DNA of 38,335 bases from contig QNFE01000015.1 in NCBI GenBank assembly GCA_003645455.1, forward strand, positions 1-38,335. Reading direction: 5' to 3'. Positions 1 through 13,201 of this stretch are shown in pieces; position 1 is the first letter of the stretch, and every line of letters begins with the position of its first letter. Both the position numbers and the translations under genes were made by a program. The notes under the pieces are model-generated. The model saw nothing but the letters and a program-made list of their open reading frames with translations. It did not search any database and was not told the DNA's origin. This DNA comes from Gammaproteobacteria bacterium (GTDB lineage: Bacteria; Pseudomonadota; Gammaproteobacteria; QNFE01).

Positions 1-31
1 CCTCACAGGTTAACTGGATATATTGTTTCAT
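1..31 (-). CDS. Start of an IS30-like transposase, runs off the window
   Basis: Only the first ten codons are in the window, reading MKQYIQLTCE. They follow a good Shine-Dalgarno sequence (AAGGAG) 6-7 bases before the ATG. The stretch resembles the N-terminus of IS30-family transposases, which often begin with a short M-x-x-Y-x-x-L-T motif before the helix-turn-helix. The upstream sequence, with AGTGCAACACT near position 100, looks like an IS30-type terminal repeat. Ten residues cannot prove a family, so the call rests mainly on context: the neighbouring regulator gene breaks off exactly here. Confidence 0.45.
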   Translation of the reverse strand, partial: MKQYIQLTCE

Positions 32-120
32 ATAATCACTCCTTAATTTTGATAGGTTAAAAAGTGATTTATTATATCCTTTTAACCTATTGGAGTGTTG
101 CACTTATGATGGGGATCCGC
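1..120 (-). mobile_element. End of an insertion sequence, probably IS30 family
   Basis: On the minus strand the AraC-like reading frame is colinear with its family up to about position 121. It then enters unrelated sequence beginning GCGGATCCCC and including AAGTGCAACACTCC. Ends containing AAGTGCAACACT are typical, as I recall them, of several IS30-family elements. A short leader with a ribosome-binding site and the start of a transposase-like gene follow at 31. The outer boundary near 120 is an estimate; the other end lies outside the window, so the target duplication cannot be checked. Confidence 0.5.
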
Positions 121-909
121 CTTGTATTTTTGTTGTTGCCCTGATATGTTATTATTTTTTGCAAAATCCTCATCATTAAAATAATTATCCCAACGATTGT
201 CAAATATTTCAGGCTGACGCAAAGCATAGATAGCTATTAAAAAAATAATTAAACACATTAAAATAGGGACGGCTAATTTGTTTTCATAACCTACCTTGCC
301 ATAAGCGGTTAAAAAACGAACCAAAGCTAACATCCAAATTGTAAAAAATAATATTAATAAATTTCGCAACCAATTTAATTTTACATGTTCAATGGTAGAA
401 AAAATATCTTTGATTTTTTGTTTGTGGTTTTTTAATACTCTAAATGAGACAGCAGAATAAAAAACAAAAATAACTAACCAAAAACCACGTTCAATAAACC
501 AGACAAAAGTAAAAGGTTGTTGTGATAGGCTTGCTATTTTTGTTGCCTCATCTGATACAAAAAAAGGAATCATCACCAACGCATACACCAAAAATGGCAC
601 AAGATGCCAAGTATCTTTAATTACGAATTTGAAATTATGTGTAGTCAATGCTTTGCAATATAAATAAATAATGCTACAAGCGAGTATAAACAATGGTCGG
701 TAAGTGCGAATTAAATCAGGATAATCAAGAATTTCAGAGGTATTGCTTAAAATTTTAATTAGTGCATAATAACAAAATAAAACAACCAAACCTGATAGCA
801 AATAATTTGCTACTTGATTATTTTTTCTGCTGGCAAGTAAAGATAAAATCAATAGCGAGCCTACACTCACCATTGCAATCAATAAAGCGAAAAAAAAAGA
901 TGGACTCAA
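82..909 (-). pseudogene. Seven-TM AraC-type regulator truncated before its DNA-binding domain
   Basis: The protein has seven hydrophobic segments spread over residues 1-235. The motif YALRQPEIF follows near residue 228, then a polar linker ending QQQKYK. This is the layout of membrane-sensor regulators that carry a C-terminal AraC helix-turn-helix after a KY-x-x-S linker. Here the linker breaks off after QQQKYK, and the last residues (ADPHHKCNTPIG) are encoded by insertion-sequence DNA. The roughly 100-residue DNA-binding part is missing. The start is a TTG at 909, chosen because AGGAG lies 6 bases upstream. What remains could still be made as a membrane protein but should not bind DNA. The missing half may lie beyond the insertion element. 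Confidence 0.65.
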
Positions 910-980
910 TTTATTCTCCTAAAAAACCACCATCACAGGATGTGAAATAACTAAATCTTACATATTTGCCGAATAAAAAA

Positions 981-1150
981 TAATCCGTCATAACGACCTG
1001 ACCACTTGCTGTTTAAAGTGGTCAGGGTGGTTATCTCTTTTGGCATCCGTTTACCCTCATAAGATTGCTTCGTTCGCAAGCTCACTCGCAATGACGGGAT
1101 TCTCTTTTTTGGGCTTGTTTCTGCTCTGTAAAACTGCAAGATTAGTTATC
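981..1150. repeat. Dispersed GTCATNACGAG-type repeat cluster
   Basis: This non-coding stretch holds TCCGTCATAACGA near 983 and the inverted form CTCGCAATGACGG near 1085. It ends with CTGCAAGATTAGTTAT near 1132. The same blocks recur around 17334, 27287-27600 and 28850-29180, and the CTGCAAGATTAGTTAT tail recurs at about 29167. The motif resembles the GTCATTGCGAG palindromic repeats found scattered in many low-GC proteobacterial genomes. A short reading frame across this area is not credible as a gene. Confidence 0.75.
997..1026. repeat. Perfect 11-bp hairpin inside the repeat
   Basis: CCTGACCACTT at 997-1007 is matched exactly by AAGTGGTCAGG at 1016-1026, leaving an 8-base loop. It sits just after TCCGTCATAACGA and replaces the GGCGGACGAG arm seen in other copies of this repeat family. 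No T-run follows on either strand, so I do not call it a terminator. Confidence 0.7.
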
Positions 1151-1157
1151 TCACAGT

Positions 1158-2156
1158 CTATTTAATTTTCTCATTAAAGAATGCAGTCATTCTATTTACT
1201 GCTTGGTCTACATATTTATCAACATCATATAAATCAACATGCGATGCACCTTTTACCTCAAAAATCTCTTTATCTCCTGCTGCTCTATTAAAGGCTGTTT
1301 TGCTGTATCCCAAAGTCAAGGCATTGCTGCCTGCAATAGCAAGATATGGAGCTGTCATATATTTTAATTGATCTGTGATATTAAAACTTCTTCTTTTTTC
1401 CATACTCATAGTTGCCATTTTATTTTCACCCCAATTTGGCACTCTGCCTCTTTTTGTTAAATAATAATCAGCAGCCTCTTTTCTCAGCTTGTTTGCTTTT
1501 TTATCAGCCTCGGTCATTTGTTTAACATAATCTACTTCGCCTGTTTTCAAATATTTTTGTCTCGCATCGCCTGATTTTTTCATAATAGCATCAAGTTTTT
1601 TTATGCCATCTTTTTGGCTTACTATTTGATCTCTCATATCAAAGATACCCGCAACAGACGCATAGGCTTTAACATTTTTGTCATATATTGATGCCGCAGC
1701 CCCAAAACCGCCACCGTTGCAAACTCCGACAACCCCAATTTTATCCTTATCCACGCCTTGTAAAGTGCCAATATGATTTATAGCTGTTTTTACATCATCA
1801 ACTTTCATCTCTGGGTTTTCAAAATGGCGAGGTGTGCCTTCGCTTTGACCGTATGTTCTGTGATCAATAACAAGTGTTACAAAACCCTTATCTGATAGTT
1901 TTTTTGCATAATTGCCTTGAACTTGCTCTTTTACTGCACCTTTGGGACCTACCACAACAAGTGCTTTTAATTTGTCGCCTTTTTTATAGTTATTAGGATA
2001 ATAAATATTACCTACTACCTTTTTACCATCAACCATAAAACTTGTGGGTTTGCCACCTGCTGATTTTTCTAATGCAGTAAAACCCTCATTAGCAGATGCA
2101 ACACCAACAAAACAAAAAAACGATAATGCAACCAAAACCTTATTAAATTTATTCAT
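1158..2156 (-). CDS. Exported alpha/beta hydrolase with a cysteine nucleophile (YcjY/dienelactone hydrolase-like)
   Basis: This 332-residue protein has a clear Sec signal peptide (MNKFNKVLVALSFFCFVGVASA). A longer reading from 2195 would add 13 residues in front of the signal peptide; the ATG at 2156 is preferred and has GGAG upstream. The nucleophile elbow reads GVCNGGG with Cys146 in place of the usual serine, as in dienelactone hydrolase and E. coli YcjY-type proteins. GSNAL near residue 285 and His306 in GASHVDLYD fit the acid and base positions. A substrate cannot be inferred. The gene stands alone, about 200 bp past lpxB. Function as a periplasmic hydrolase is inferred from the fold and the signal peptide. 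Confidence 0.85.
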   Translation of the reverse strand: MNKFNKVLVALSFFCFVGVASANEGFTALEKSAGGKPTSFMVDGKKVVGNIYYPNNYKKGDKLKALVVVGPKGAVKEQVQGNYAKKLSDKGFVTLVIDHRTYGQSEGTPRHFENPEMKVDDVKTAINHIGTLQGVDKDKIGVVGVCNGGGFGAAASIYDKNVKAYASVAGIFDMRDQIVSQKDGIKKLDAIMKKSGDARQKYLKTGEVDYVKQMTEADKKANKLRKEAADYYLTKRGRVPNWGENKMATMSMEKRRSFNITDQLKYMTAPYLAIAGSNALTLGYSKTAFNRAAGDKEIFEVKGASHVDLYDVDKYVDQAVNRMTAFFNEKIK

Positions 2157-2182
2157 AATTTTAAACTCCAAATAATAGTTAT

Positions 2183-2240
2183 ATAAATAGCCCAAATTAT
2201 TTGTGCCATAAAAAACATACGAACAATTTGGGTTATTTAT
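2183..2240. repeat. 16-bp inverted repeat between lpxB and the hydrolase gene
   Basis: ATAAATAGCCCAAATT at 2183-2198 pairs with AATTTGGGTTATTTAT at 2225-2240 with one mismatch, around a 26-base loop. It lies downstream of lpxB and 27 bases ahead of the hydrolase start. There is no U-run after the stem on the minus strand, so it is either a weak terminator for the lpxB operon or an operator for the hydrolase gene. Confidence 0.5.
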
Positions 2241-2353
2241 GTTGACTATTTTATGGTTTAAGAATCACAAAGCGACCAAATTAATAAATCAGGACTATTT
2301 TTTGTGTTTTATTTTGTTGTCTTATTGGTTTTTGAATTATGCTGGAGTCGTAA

Positions 2354-3493
2354 TCATGTTTTATGCTCATCATTTTTTAGGATTTTTGTTGTTAATTGAG
2401 ATATGTCAATGGTCTGGTTTTTATCGATCATTTTTTGATGCGTCTTTTTTAAATCAGTTATCATTTTGTCTCTATACTTTTTGTTATTTAAAATTTTTTG
2501 GATTGCAGGGGTTATATTCTCTGCTGTGGCTTCATTTTGAATAAATTCTGGAATTATTTTATGCCCTGCGACCAGATTTATCAAACCTATGAATGGAATT
2601 TTTAATAAGGATTTGATGATAAGGTATGATACTTTATTTATTTTGTAGATAATCACAAAAGGTTTATGGAGCAATCCTACCTCTAAGGTTGCCGTGCCAG
2701 AGGCACAAAGCACAATATCAGATTGAATTATCGCATCATAGGTTTTGGTGGTTTTTATAATATTGTTTGGTAAATTTTCAAAATATTTTTTGTCAATCGT
2801 GGAGGCAATAGCTATAATTACTTGTAAATTATTATATTTTTTTTGGAGTATTTTGGTTGTTGTTATCATCGTTGGTAGGTTTTTATTAAACTCACTATTG
2901 CGACTACCGGGTAACAAAGTTATAATTTTGCTGTTTTTTGCAGAATTTTTTATGATGGATTTTTTGCTTGGCTGAAAATTTTTTATTTTTTCTATCAATG
3001 GATGTCCTACATAGGATACGGGGATATTATGTTTTTTATAAAATTCTACCTCAAAGGGGAAGATGACTGCCATATGGTCTGCCAACTTAGCGATTTTTTT
3101 AACTCGTCCTTGTCGCCATGCCCAGATTTGCGGACTTATGTAGTATAGGACTTTTATATTGTGTCTCTTGGCAGTTTTAGCAAGACGCAGGTTAAAATCA
3201 GGATAATCAATTAAAATCAATAAATCTGGTTTTTTCTCTATTAAGGTTTGTTGAAGTTTTTTGAGCTGTTTTTTTAAAAATGGATAGTGTTTTAAAACCT
3301 CCACTATTCCCATTACTGCCATTTTTTTATTATCAACGATTATTTTCATTCCAACTTTTTTTAAATTTACCCCTCCCATCCCAAACGCTTGATAGGGTAG
3401 TTTTAAATTTTTTAATAAAAATGTGCCATGAGAGTCTCCTGATGCCTCGCCTGCTGATACCATTATTTTATATATTTTTTTATTTTTTGGCAT
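2354..3493 (-). CDS. lpxB: Lipid-A-disaccharide synthase
   Basis: LpxB joins UDP-2,3-diacylglucosamine to lipid X to form the lipid A disaccharide on the inner face of the cytoplasmic membrane. The 379-residue sequence carries the family landmarks in order: SAGEASGDSHG near residue 13, GMGG near 38, LIDYPDFNLRLA near 95, SPQIWAWR near 120, YVGHPL near 162, LLPGSRNSE near 195, and ASGTATLEVGLL near 265. Its length matches the usual 380 or so. The start overlaps the end of the O-antigen-ligase-like gene by 14 bases, which implies translational coupling. It is the last gene of the leftward LPS block. Confidence 0.95.
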   Translation of the reverse strand: MPKNKKIYKIMVSAGEASGDSHGTFLLKNLKLPYQAFGMGGVNLKKVGMKIIVDNKKMAVMGIVEVLKHYPFLKKQLKKLQQTLIEKKPDLLILIDYPDFNLRLAKTAKRHNIKVLYYISPQIWAWRQGRVKKIAKLADHMAVIFPFEVEFYKKHNIPVSYVGHPLIEKIKNFQPSKKSIIKNSAKNSKIITLLPGSRNSEFNKNLPTMITTTKILQKKYNNLQVIIAIASTIDKKYFENLPNNIIKTTKTYDAIIQSDIVLCASGTATLEVGLLHKPFVIIYKINKVSYLIIKSLLKIPFIGLINLVAGHKIIPEFIQNEATAENITPAIQKILNNKKYRDKMITDLKKTHQKMIDKNQTIDISQLTTKILKNDEHKT

Positions 3494-4727
3494 TAGTTTT
3501 TATTGCTCTTTGATGCCAAATTAAAATGATTGATAGGACAAAAAAATAACTTATAACATATGCTCCACGATAGATAACAGACTCGGTTAAAGATTGCACT
3601 ATGACACTTGTTTGTAATAATATTCCCATCATTGCTGTTTGTTTTGCAAGCTTATAGTCACGAATAAAAATCCACAACGGATAAAAAACCACGAGCAGAA
3701 TACTAATTAAACCCAAAATTCCTTTAAACATTAGATTTTCAATAAATAAATTATGCGGACGAGAGTGATGAGATACTTCTTTATTTATTATTTTTTTATC
3801 AACTAATTGACGACTTATTCTCTCATAACTACTCAGGCCCGAACCGATTATTATTGAATCTGTTAAAAAATACGGAGTTGTTCGCCACATTTCAAAACGG
3901 ATACCCGCACTTGTTAAGCGCACCTCGTCATTTATATTTTTACTTTGAAAGTATTCAATTGTATTGTTTATCGCCTCACCTGCACTTGTTTTTATTGTAG
4001 TTACATTATTATAGGCTATGATGGATGACAACATTAAAAATGCAATTGTTAAAAAACTTATTATTGGTTTAAATTTGAGAATAAAAAATAAAGAGAATCC
4101 TACCAAAACTACTAAAAATCCAGAGCGATTATCGGCAGCATAAACAACCCACAAAGACAATATAACAATCAAAATGATTATTGGGTATTGAATTTTTTTG
4201 TTTTTTATAATTTGTGGAATTGCCACGAGCAAAACCAACATAAACATAGCTGTTTCATTACCGACAATAATTTCAAAATATTGTCCCACAGCATTTGGCA
4301 GCCCTAAAATATATAAATCATAAACTGAATACAAGAATGCAGTTACAATTGACAAAATCATCCCATATACTAATAATTTTTCAATTTTGGAGATTTTTTT
4401 GAATAATAAATAAATTGGTATAATTAAAATAAATCGTAAACCTGCTTCAATATTCCTGCCAATATCTGGGTTTTCAAGGTGCACTAAAATTGCCACTATT
4501 AAAATTAAAAAATAAAAAATGAAAAATGAAAACATATATTTTTCAGTTTTGTTGACCTCTCCTATAAATTCTTTTTTTTGTTTTGCCCAGATATAAATTG
4601 AGATAAATAACAAAATAAACATAAATAAATTTACCCAGCCACGGATAACTATCGCCCCGATGGGAGTTAAAAAAATCAAGGCTTGAATAAAAAAATTCAA
4701 ATTTTTATTTAATGTAATATTTTGCAT
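3480..4727 (-). CDS. O-antigen ligase/polymerase-like membrane protein (Wzy_C/WaaL type)
   Basis: The 415-residue protein is almost entirely hydrophobic, with about ten to twelve membrane segments and one large periplasmic loop in the second half (about residues 245-330). That loop ends in SRPHNLFIENLMFKGILG, the H-N-x-F-x-E-x-x-x-x-x-G pattern of the Wzy_C family, which includes WaaL O-antigen ligases. Such enzymes transfer undecaprenyl-linked glycan to lipid A-core in the periplasm. It lies 6 bases after the sulfatase gene and overlaps lpxB by 14 bases, supporting a role in LPS assembly. Polymerase and ligase cannot be told apart from sequence alone. Confidence 0.8.
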   Translation of the reverse strand: MQNITLNKNLNFFIQALIFLTPIGAIVIRGWVNLFMFILLFISIYIWAKQKKEFIGEVNKTEKYMFSFFIFYFLILIVAILVHLENPDIGRNIEAGLRFILIIPIYLLFKKISKIEKLLVYGMILSIVTAFLYSVYDLYILGLPNAVGQYFEIIVGNETAMFMLVLLVAIPQIIKNKKIQYPIIILIVILSLWVVYAADNRSGFLVVLVGFSLFFILKFKPIISFLTIAFLMLSSIIAYNNVTTIKTSAGEAINNTIEYFQSKNINDEVRLTSAGIRFEMWRTTPYFLTDSIIIGSGLSSYERISRQLVDKKIINKEVSHHSRPHNLFIENLMFKGILGLISILLVVFYPLWIFIRDYKLAKQTAMMGILLQTSVIVQSLTESVIYRGAYVISYFFVLSIILIWHQRAIKTNAKK

Positions 4728-4733
4728 AATTCT

Positions 4734-6755
4734 TTATTGTCCTGTTTTGGGTGAATTTTTAGAATTGTGATAAGGAATATATTTGCTGCTTTCATAAATT
4801 CCAAAAGTTAAATTTTTCATTTTTTTGGTTATTGCAATATTTTGTTCGCTGATATTATTTAATGGTGTTTTGCTATAAATACCATACAAACCTGCGTTTG
4901 TGCCATCGGCTTGGGTTTTGTAATAATATTTTTGTCCGATTAAACCTATGGTAGGGTTGGATGAGTGATGAATGCTAAATGCATATCTATTATCATCATA
5001 TTTTTCATCAAACATATCTCGCCCTATGGTGGTGGCGGTATAAGAGATATTGACAAGTGAGGCAAGAGTTGGCAGAACATCCACCTCTGATACTATTTTT
5101 GTAAAAGTTTGGGGGTTTTGTATAAGAGGTGAGTAGATTATAAAAGGCACATTTAATGAACCTAATTCTAATTCTGTTTGAGCTTGTTGGTTTTTAATGT
5201 GTGTGCCGACATTACCTGTTATGCCGTGGTCGCCGAAAAAAACAAAAATCGTATTTTTATAATAGTCACTTTTTTTGGCAAGGCTCATAAAATGCCCCAC
5301 CGAATAATCCATAAACCGAAAAGAATTATATTCTTTGACAGATTCAAAACCATATTTTTTAACTTGCTTGTCGCTTAGGTCATCTCTATTGTTAAAACCA
5401 TAATTATTGGCAGGAATTGTATAGGGACGGTGATTGCCAGAGGTTTGGATAATACTAAAAAATGGTTGCTGTTGTGTTGTTATTTTATTGTGTGCCTCGG
5501 TTAATAGGTCAATATCAGATACTCCCCATACATCCGTGCGAGGAGCTTTATAAAAACCCTCTTCATATAATTTTAAGTCATCTAAGCTGCTATTTAACAT
5601 TCCACGGATATTGCCCCAGGAGGCCGAACCGCCGATAAAATACGATTTATGGTAATTTTTAAAATCAGAGGCGATACTATGTTGCCCGACAATCAGTGGA
5701 TTACGTGATGAGGTGCCATTTAATTCAACATCAGGCAAACCAGTTAAAAGAGCATAAATTGAACGAGCCGTGCCGGTTGCAGGGGTGTAAAAATTTTCAA
5801 AATAAAATCCATCTTTGGCAAGTTTGCCTATATCAGGGGACGGATCTAATGGGTTGTCTGAAACGGAAGATTTATAGGAGGCAAAAGATTCCAAGACAAT
5901 AATTATAATATTTGGTTTTTTGCCGATAAGATGATTGGGTTTTATGACTCTTTTAAAATTCAAATTTTTAATATCTTTATTTTTTACTCCCAGATAATCT
6001 GTCATAATCGGATAATATTTCTCCACTTTTTTTTTGTCAAATTTAGCACCACCATTTTTCCAAGTATCAAAAAAATAATGGACAGGATTATAGGTAAGCT
6101 CTGTTAAAAAAGTGCTTTTTGAAAAAACAGCATCACTCCACCGCAAGGGGTATTGGGAAAAACGTGAATGTATAAGAAACAACACGACAGAAAAAGATAT
6201 AAAGGCAATTATCAAATTTTTTAAAAATCCTATTTTATGGTTTGATTGATGATAGATTATAATAAAAAGTTTATGGGTTAAAAATATAAATAAAGCAGAA
6301 ACAGATATAAAGCCTAAACTAATAAAAACTACCGGATAACTTTGCCACAACATTTGTGCCGAGATAATAGGGTCGGCTAAAAATCTTATAACTGAAAAAT
6401 TTAATCTGTTATGTAGATAGGCATAATGACCGAAATCTGTGACATAAAAAAGCAAAATAACAACAAAAAATATACTTAGATAAGAGAGCCAAAAATAATG
6501 CAATATTTTATAATTAAATGGATTTAAAAATTTAATTCCACCGAGCAAAAAAAGAGGTAAAATCATCAAGGTTATAATTCTTATATCAAATCTTGCTCCT
6601 AAAAATATTGCCTGCATTGTGTCATAGAATGAAACTGACGACAAATCATCAACAAAAAAAAGAAGGAAAACGAAACGCAAAAAAGTATAAAAAATTACCA
6701 GTGATGGGATAAAAATAATTAACAGTCTTAAAATTTTAGGAAGCTTTAACAACAT
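4734..6755 (-). CDS. LTA-synthase-type sulfatase (probable phosphoglycerol or phosphoethanolamine transferase)
   Basis: This 673-residue protein begins with about five membrane segments (residues 10-200). A large extracytoplasmic alkaline-phosphatase-fold domain follows from about residue 280. NIIIIVLESF holds the first metal ligand, Glu289. PATGTARSIY contains the likely nucleophile Thr329, and FVFFGDHGI supplies the later Asp-His metal ligands. In this family the domain moves phosphoglycerol or phosphoethanolamine groups onto envelope glycans or lipids. Placement directly ahead of the O-antigen-ligase-like gene and lpxB suggests an LPS or periplasmic glycan acceptor. No strong Shine-Dalgarno sequence is visible before the ATG. 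Confidence 0.85.
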   Translation of the reverse strand: MLLKLPKILRLLIIFIPSLVIFYTFLRFVFLLFFVDDLSSVSFYDTMQAIFLGARFDIRIITLMILPLFLLGGIKFLNPFNYKILHYFWLSYLSIFFVVILLFYVTDFGHYAYLHNRLNFSVIRFLADPIISAQMLWQSYPVVFISLGFISVSALFIFLTHKLFIIIYHQSNHKIGFLKNLIIAFISFSVVLFLIHSRFSQYPLRWSDAVFSKSTFLTELTYNPVHYFFDTWKNGGAKFDKKKVEKYYPIMTDYLGVKNKDIKNLNFKRVIKPNHLIGKKPNIIIIVLESFASYKSSVSDNPLDPSPDIGKLAKDGFYFENFYTPATGTARSIYALLTGLPDVELNGTSSRNPLIVGQHSIASDFKNYHKSYFIGGSASWGNIRGMLNSSLDDLKLYEEGFYKAPRTDVWGVSDIDLLTEAHNKITTQQQPFFSIIQTSGNHRPYTIPANNYGFNNRDDLSDKQVKKYGFESVKEYNSFRFMDYSVGHFMSLAKKSDYYKNTIFVFFGDHGITGNVGTHIKNQQAQTELELGSLNVPFIIYSPLIQNPQTFTKIVSEVDVLPTLASLVNISYTATTIGRDMFDEKYDDNRYAFSIHHSSNPTIGLIGQKYYYKTQADGTNAGLYGIYSKTPLNNISEQNIAITKKMKNLTFGIYESSKYIPYHNSKNSPKTGQ

Positions 6756-6768
6756 TTTTTGGCACTAT

Positions 6769-6794
6769 AATAAATTTTGCCATTATAGCAAAAT

Positions 6795-6799
<5 letters not shown>
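6769..6799. repeat. Perfect 12-bp inverted repeat at the pepP-sulfatase junction
   Basis: AATAAATTTTGC at 6769-6780 is exactly complementary to GCAAAATTTATT at 6788-6799, with a 7-base loop. It overlaps the pepP stop codon. No U-run follows the stem on the minus strand, so it is not a standard terminator. The loop contains a -10 sequence, so an operator role is possible. Confidence 0.6.
6782..6790 (-). promoter_or_regulatory. Extended -10 promoter for the sulfatase-ligase-lpxB genes
   Basis: On the minus strand the hairpin loop reads TGCTATAAT, a consensus extended -10 element, 27-32 bases ahead of the sulfatase ATG at 6755. No convincing -35 is present, which extended -10 promoters tolerate. 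It would let the three envelope genes be transcribed apart from the upstream kdsA-ligA-pepP genes. Confidence 0.45.
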
Positions 6800-11497
<4,698 letters not shown>

Positions 11498-11501
<4 letters not shown>

Positions 11502-11917
11502 CGTCTTTTTTCTTGTTCGTCTTTGAGTTTTATTTGCTCGCCATTTAACATCATAATCCATTGTTTATCCCGAGCCACTGATTGCGGATTTGGTAGATTA
11601 TTATTGTTGTTAATAGTTGATGGAGTTACCACAGGGGCTACAACATTTTGACTTTGAGTTTTATTTTTATTTTTTTGCTCTAACCAAATTGTGCTAAGGT
11701 TTTTATCCTCTCGTCTGACATAACCTTTTATTTTAGGTTTTCTTTTTTTAACAACTTTGGGGGCAGAGTTTATAACAGCAGATGGCACTTCAATTCGTTT
11801 TTTTTCCAAATCGACTCTTTGTTCAAAAGTCGTAAATAGTCGTAAATTTTCAGAATCAAAAGCAAAACATAATTTAGTTGAAAAACTAAAAACAATTAGA
11901 ACAAAAATATTTTTCAT
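11498..11917 (-). CDS. Small periplasmic protein, MshK-like
   Basis: The 139-residue protein has a signal peptide ([20 protein letters not shown]), followed by [15 protein letters not shown] and later [18 protein letters not shown]. The two motifs, T-x-x-Q-R-x-x-L and a G-Y-V-R-R-x-D...T-x-W segment, recall small accessory proteins coded beside MSHA or type IV pilin-like genes. The rest is Lys/Asn/Gln-rich and low in complexity. It overlaps both neighbours by ATGA junctions, kdsA upstream and the pseudopilin-like gene downstream, so the pair is probably made together. Its function is unknown; a chaperone or assembly role for the pseudopilin is inference. Confidence 0.5.
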
Positions 11918-12726
11918 AAGTTTTTTACCCTGTTATCAATATCAACTAACATTTTTAATAAATTTTTCATATCAGATAATCTGGCAGAATTAGGCCCATC
12001 ACTTAAAGCCGCCGCAGGATTGGGGTGAGTTTCCATAAAAATCCCGCTAATACCCACCGCTACCGCTGCCCGCGATAATGGTGGGATAAACTCTGCTGCT
12101 CCACCTGAGCTTTTACCCAAACCGCCTGGCAATTGCACCGAATGAGTGGCATCATAGATAACAGGGGCATCTGTTGCACGCATAATCACCAAAGAGCGCA
12201 TATCAGAGACCAAATTATTATAACCAAAACTATAGCCTCGTTCACAAACACAGATATTTTTATTACCTGTGGTTTGTGCTTTTTCTACGACCAAAGCCAT
12301 ATCCTGCGGTGCCAGAAATTGCCCTTTTTTGATATTGATAGGTAAATTAGTTTTGGCAACATTTTGAATAAAATTAGTCTGGCGACACAAAAAAGCCGGA
12401 GTCTGTAACATATCCACCACATCAGAGACTTCATCCAATGGTGTGTCTTCGTGTACATCGGTTAAAATCGGCAAATCAAATTCATCTTTGATTTTTTGCA
12501 ACATTTTCAAACCCACATCAATCCCAGGACCACGATAAGAATCCACCGATGAGCGATTAGCCTTGTCAAAACTGGCTTTGAAAATATACAAAATCCCCAG
12601 ATCAGAGCAGATTTTTTTCAAAGTCGCAGCCACTTCAAACATTATTTTTTCACTTTCAATAACACAAGGACCTGCAATCAAAAACAGTGGTTTATCAATC
12701 CCAATTTTAGTATTAAATATTTTCAT
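11914..12726 (-). CDS. kdsA: 3-deoxy-8-phosphooctulonate (KDO-8-P) synthase
   Basis: KdsA condenses arabinose-5-phosphate with phosphoenolpyruvate to make KDO-8-phosphate for the LPS inner core. The 270-residue sequence has all the signature blocks: [75 protein letters not shown], and [17 protein letters not shown]. Cys21 in GPCVIES is the metal ligand of the metal-dependent class (Aquifex type). E. coli has Asn there and needs no metal. The start codon lies only 7 bases after an antitoxin gene, and its AAAGG ribosome-binding site lies inside that gene's last codons. Confidence 0.96.
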   Translation of the reverse strand: MKIFNTKIGIDKPLFLIAGPCVIESEKIMFEVAATLKKICSDLGILYIFKASFDKANRSSVDSYRGPGIDVGLKMLQKIKDEFDLPILTDVHEDTPLDEVSDVVDMLQTPAFLCRQTNFIQNVAKTNLPINIKKGQFLAPQDMALVVEKAQTTGNKNICVCERGYSFGYNNLVSDMRSLVIMRATDAPVIYDATHSVQLPGGLGKSSGGAAEFIPPLSRAAVAVGISGIFMETHPNPAAALSDGPNSARLSDMKNLLKMLVDIDNRVKNL

Positions 12727-12733
12727 TTTTTTA

Positions 12734-12937
12734 TTAAACCTTTAATCCCCATTCTTTTTCTGCATCAGATAAACTCATTCCCTCAACATTTTTCTCTGCA
12801 AGTTTTGCTTGTCTTAAATCTTTTAAATCCTCAAAATCTTGCAACTGCTCTTTTACTTTTAAAAACTCACTATAAGGTAAAACGGCAAACTCTTGAATTC
12901 CGTTTTTTTCTAATATATTTGGGTGTAGTGCTAACAT
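12734..12937 (-). CDS. Type II antitoxin, Phd/YefM-like
   Basis: The 67-residue protein reads [20 protein letters not shown] and continues [25 protein letters not shown]. This is the usual Phd-like layout of a short beta-alpha DNA-binding part followed by an acidic, helical toxin-binding tail with the D-L-x-D-L-R-x-A-K pattern. It lies 9 bases after the RelE-like toxin gene, so the toxin is coded first, as in higBA-style modules. The last codons carry the ribosome-binding site of kdsA. It should neutralise the toxin and repress the shared promoter. Confidence 0.8.
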   Translation of the reverse strand: MLALHPNILEKNGIQEFAVLPYSEFLKVKEQLQDFEDLKDLRQAKLAEKNVEGMSLSDAEKEWGLKV

Positions 12938-12946
12938 AACAATCTC

Positions 12947-13201
12947 CTATTTATAAGCATTTTTTCTGTGCTTGATTCTATAAACAATAATATCAGATTC
13001 TTTAATTTCAAAAAGAACACGATAACTTCCAGCTCTAAGACGATATTCAGGTGAAAAATTTGTCAAATGCTTAACGTCACCTTTCAAATCATTTTTCATC
13101 ATTTTAATTTTCTTAACAATGTTGTCTAAAATTTTTTTTGGTATTTTCTTGCCATCCTTAATTGCTCTTGGTTTTATTGTGATGTTGTAATTCATATTCA
13201 C
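12947..13201 (-). CDS. RelE/ParE-family toxin
   Basis: The 84-residue basic protein contains YRLRAGSYRVLFEIKESDII and ends VYRIKHRKNAYK. This is the beta-sheet core and the C-terminal H-R-x-x-x-Y motif of RelE-type ribosome-dependent mRNA interferases. The longest reading starts with GTG at 13201, whose bases overlap the stop of the preceding HicB-like gene. An ATG two codons in, at 13195, is the alternative. Neither has a strong ribosome-binding site, which fits translation by coupling from upstream. Its partner is the Phd-like gene just downstream. Confidence 0.82.
   Translation of the reverse strand: MNMNYNITIKPRAIKDGKKIPKKILDNIVKKIKMMKNDLKGDVKHLTNFSPEYRLRAGSYRVLFEIKESDIIVYRIKHRKNAYK

Noticed and set aside
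951-1139. A 62-codon minus-strand reading frame
   Set aside because: It lies entirely in dispersed repeat sequence, has no ribosome-binding site and resembles no protein; similar frames arise by chance in each repeat copy.
2239-2544. A hydrophobic 101-codon plus-strand frame
   Set aside because: It overlaps the conserved 3' end of lpxB on the other strand; the hydrophobic look is the usual shadow of an AT-rich, Lys-rich gene.
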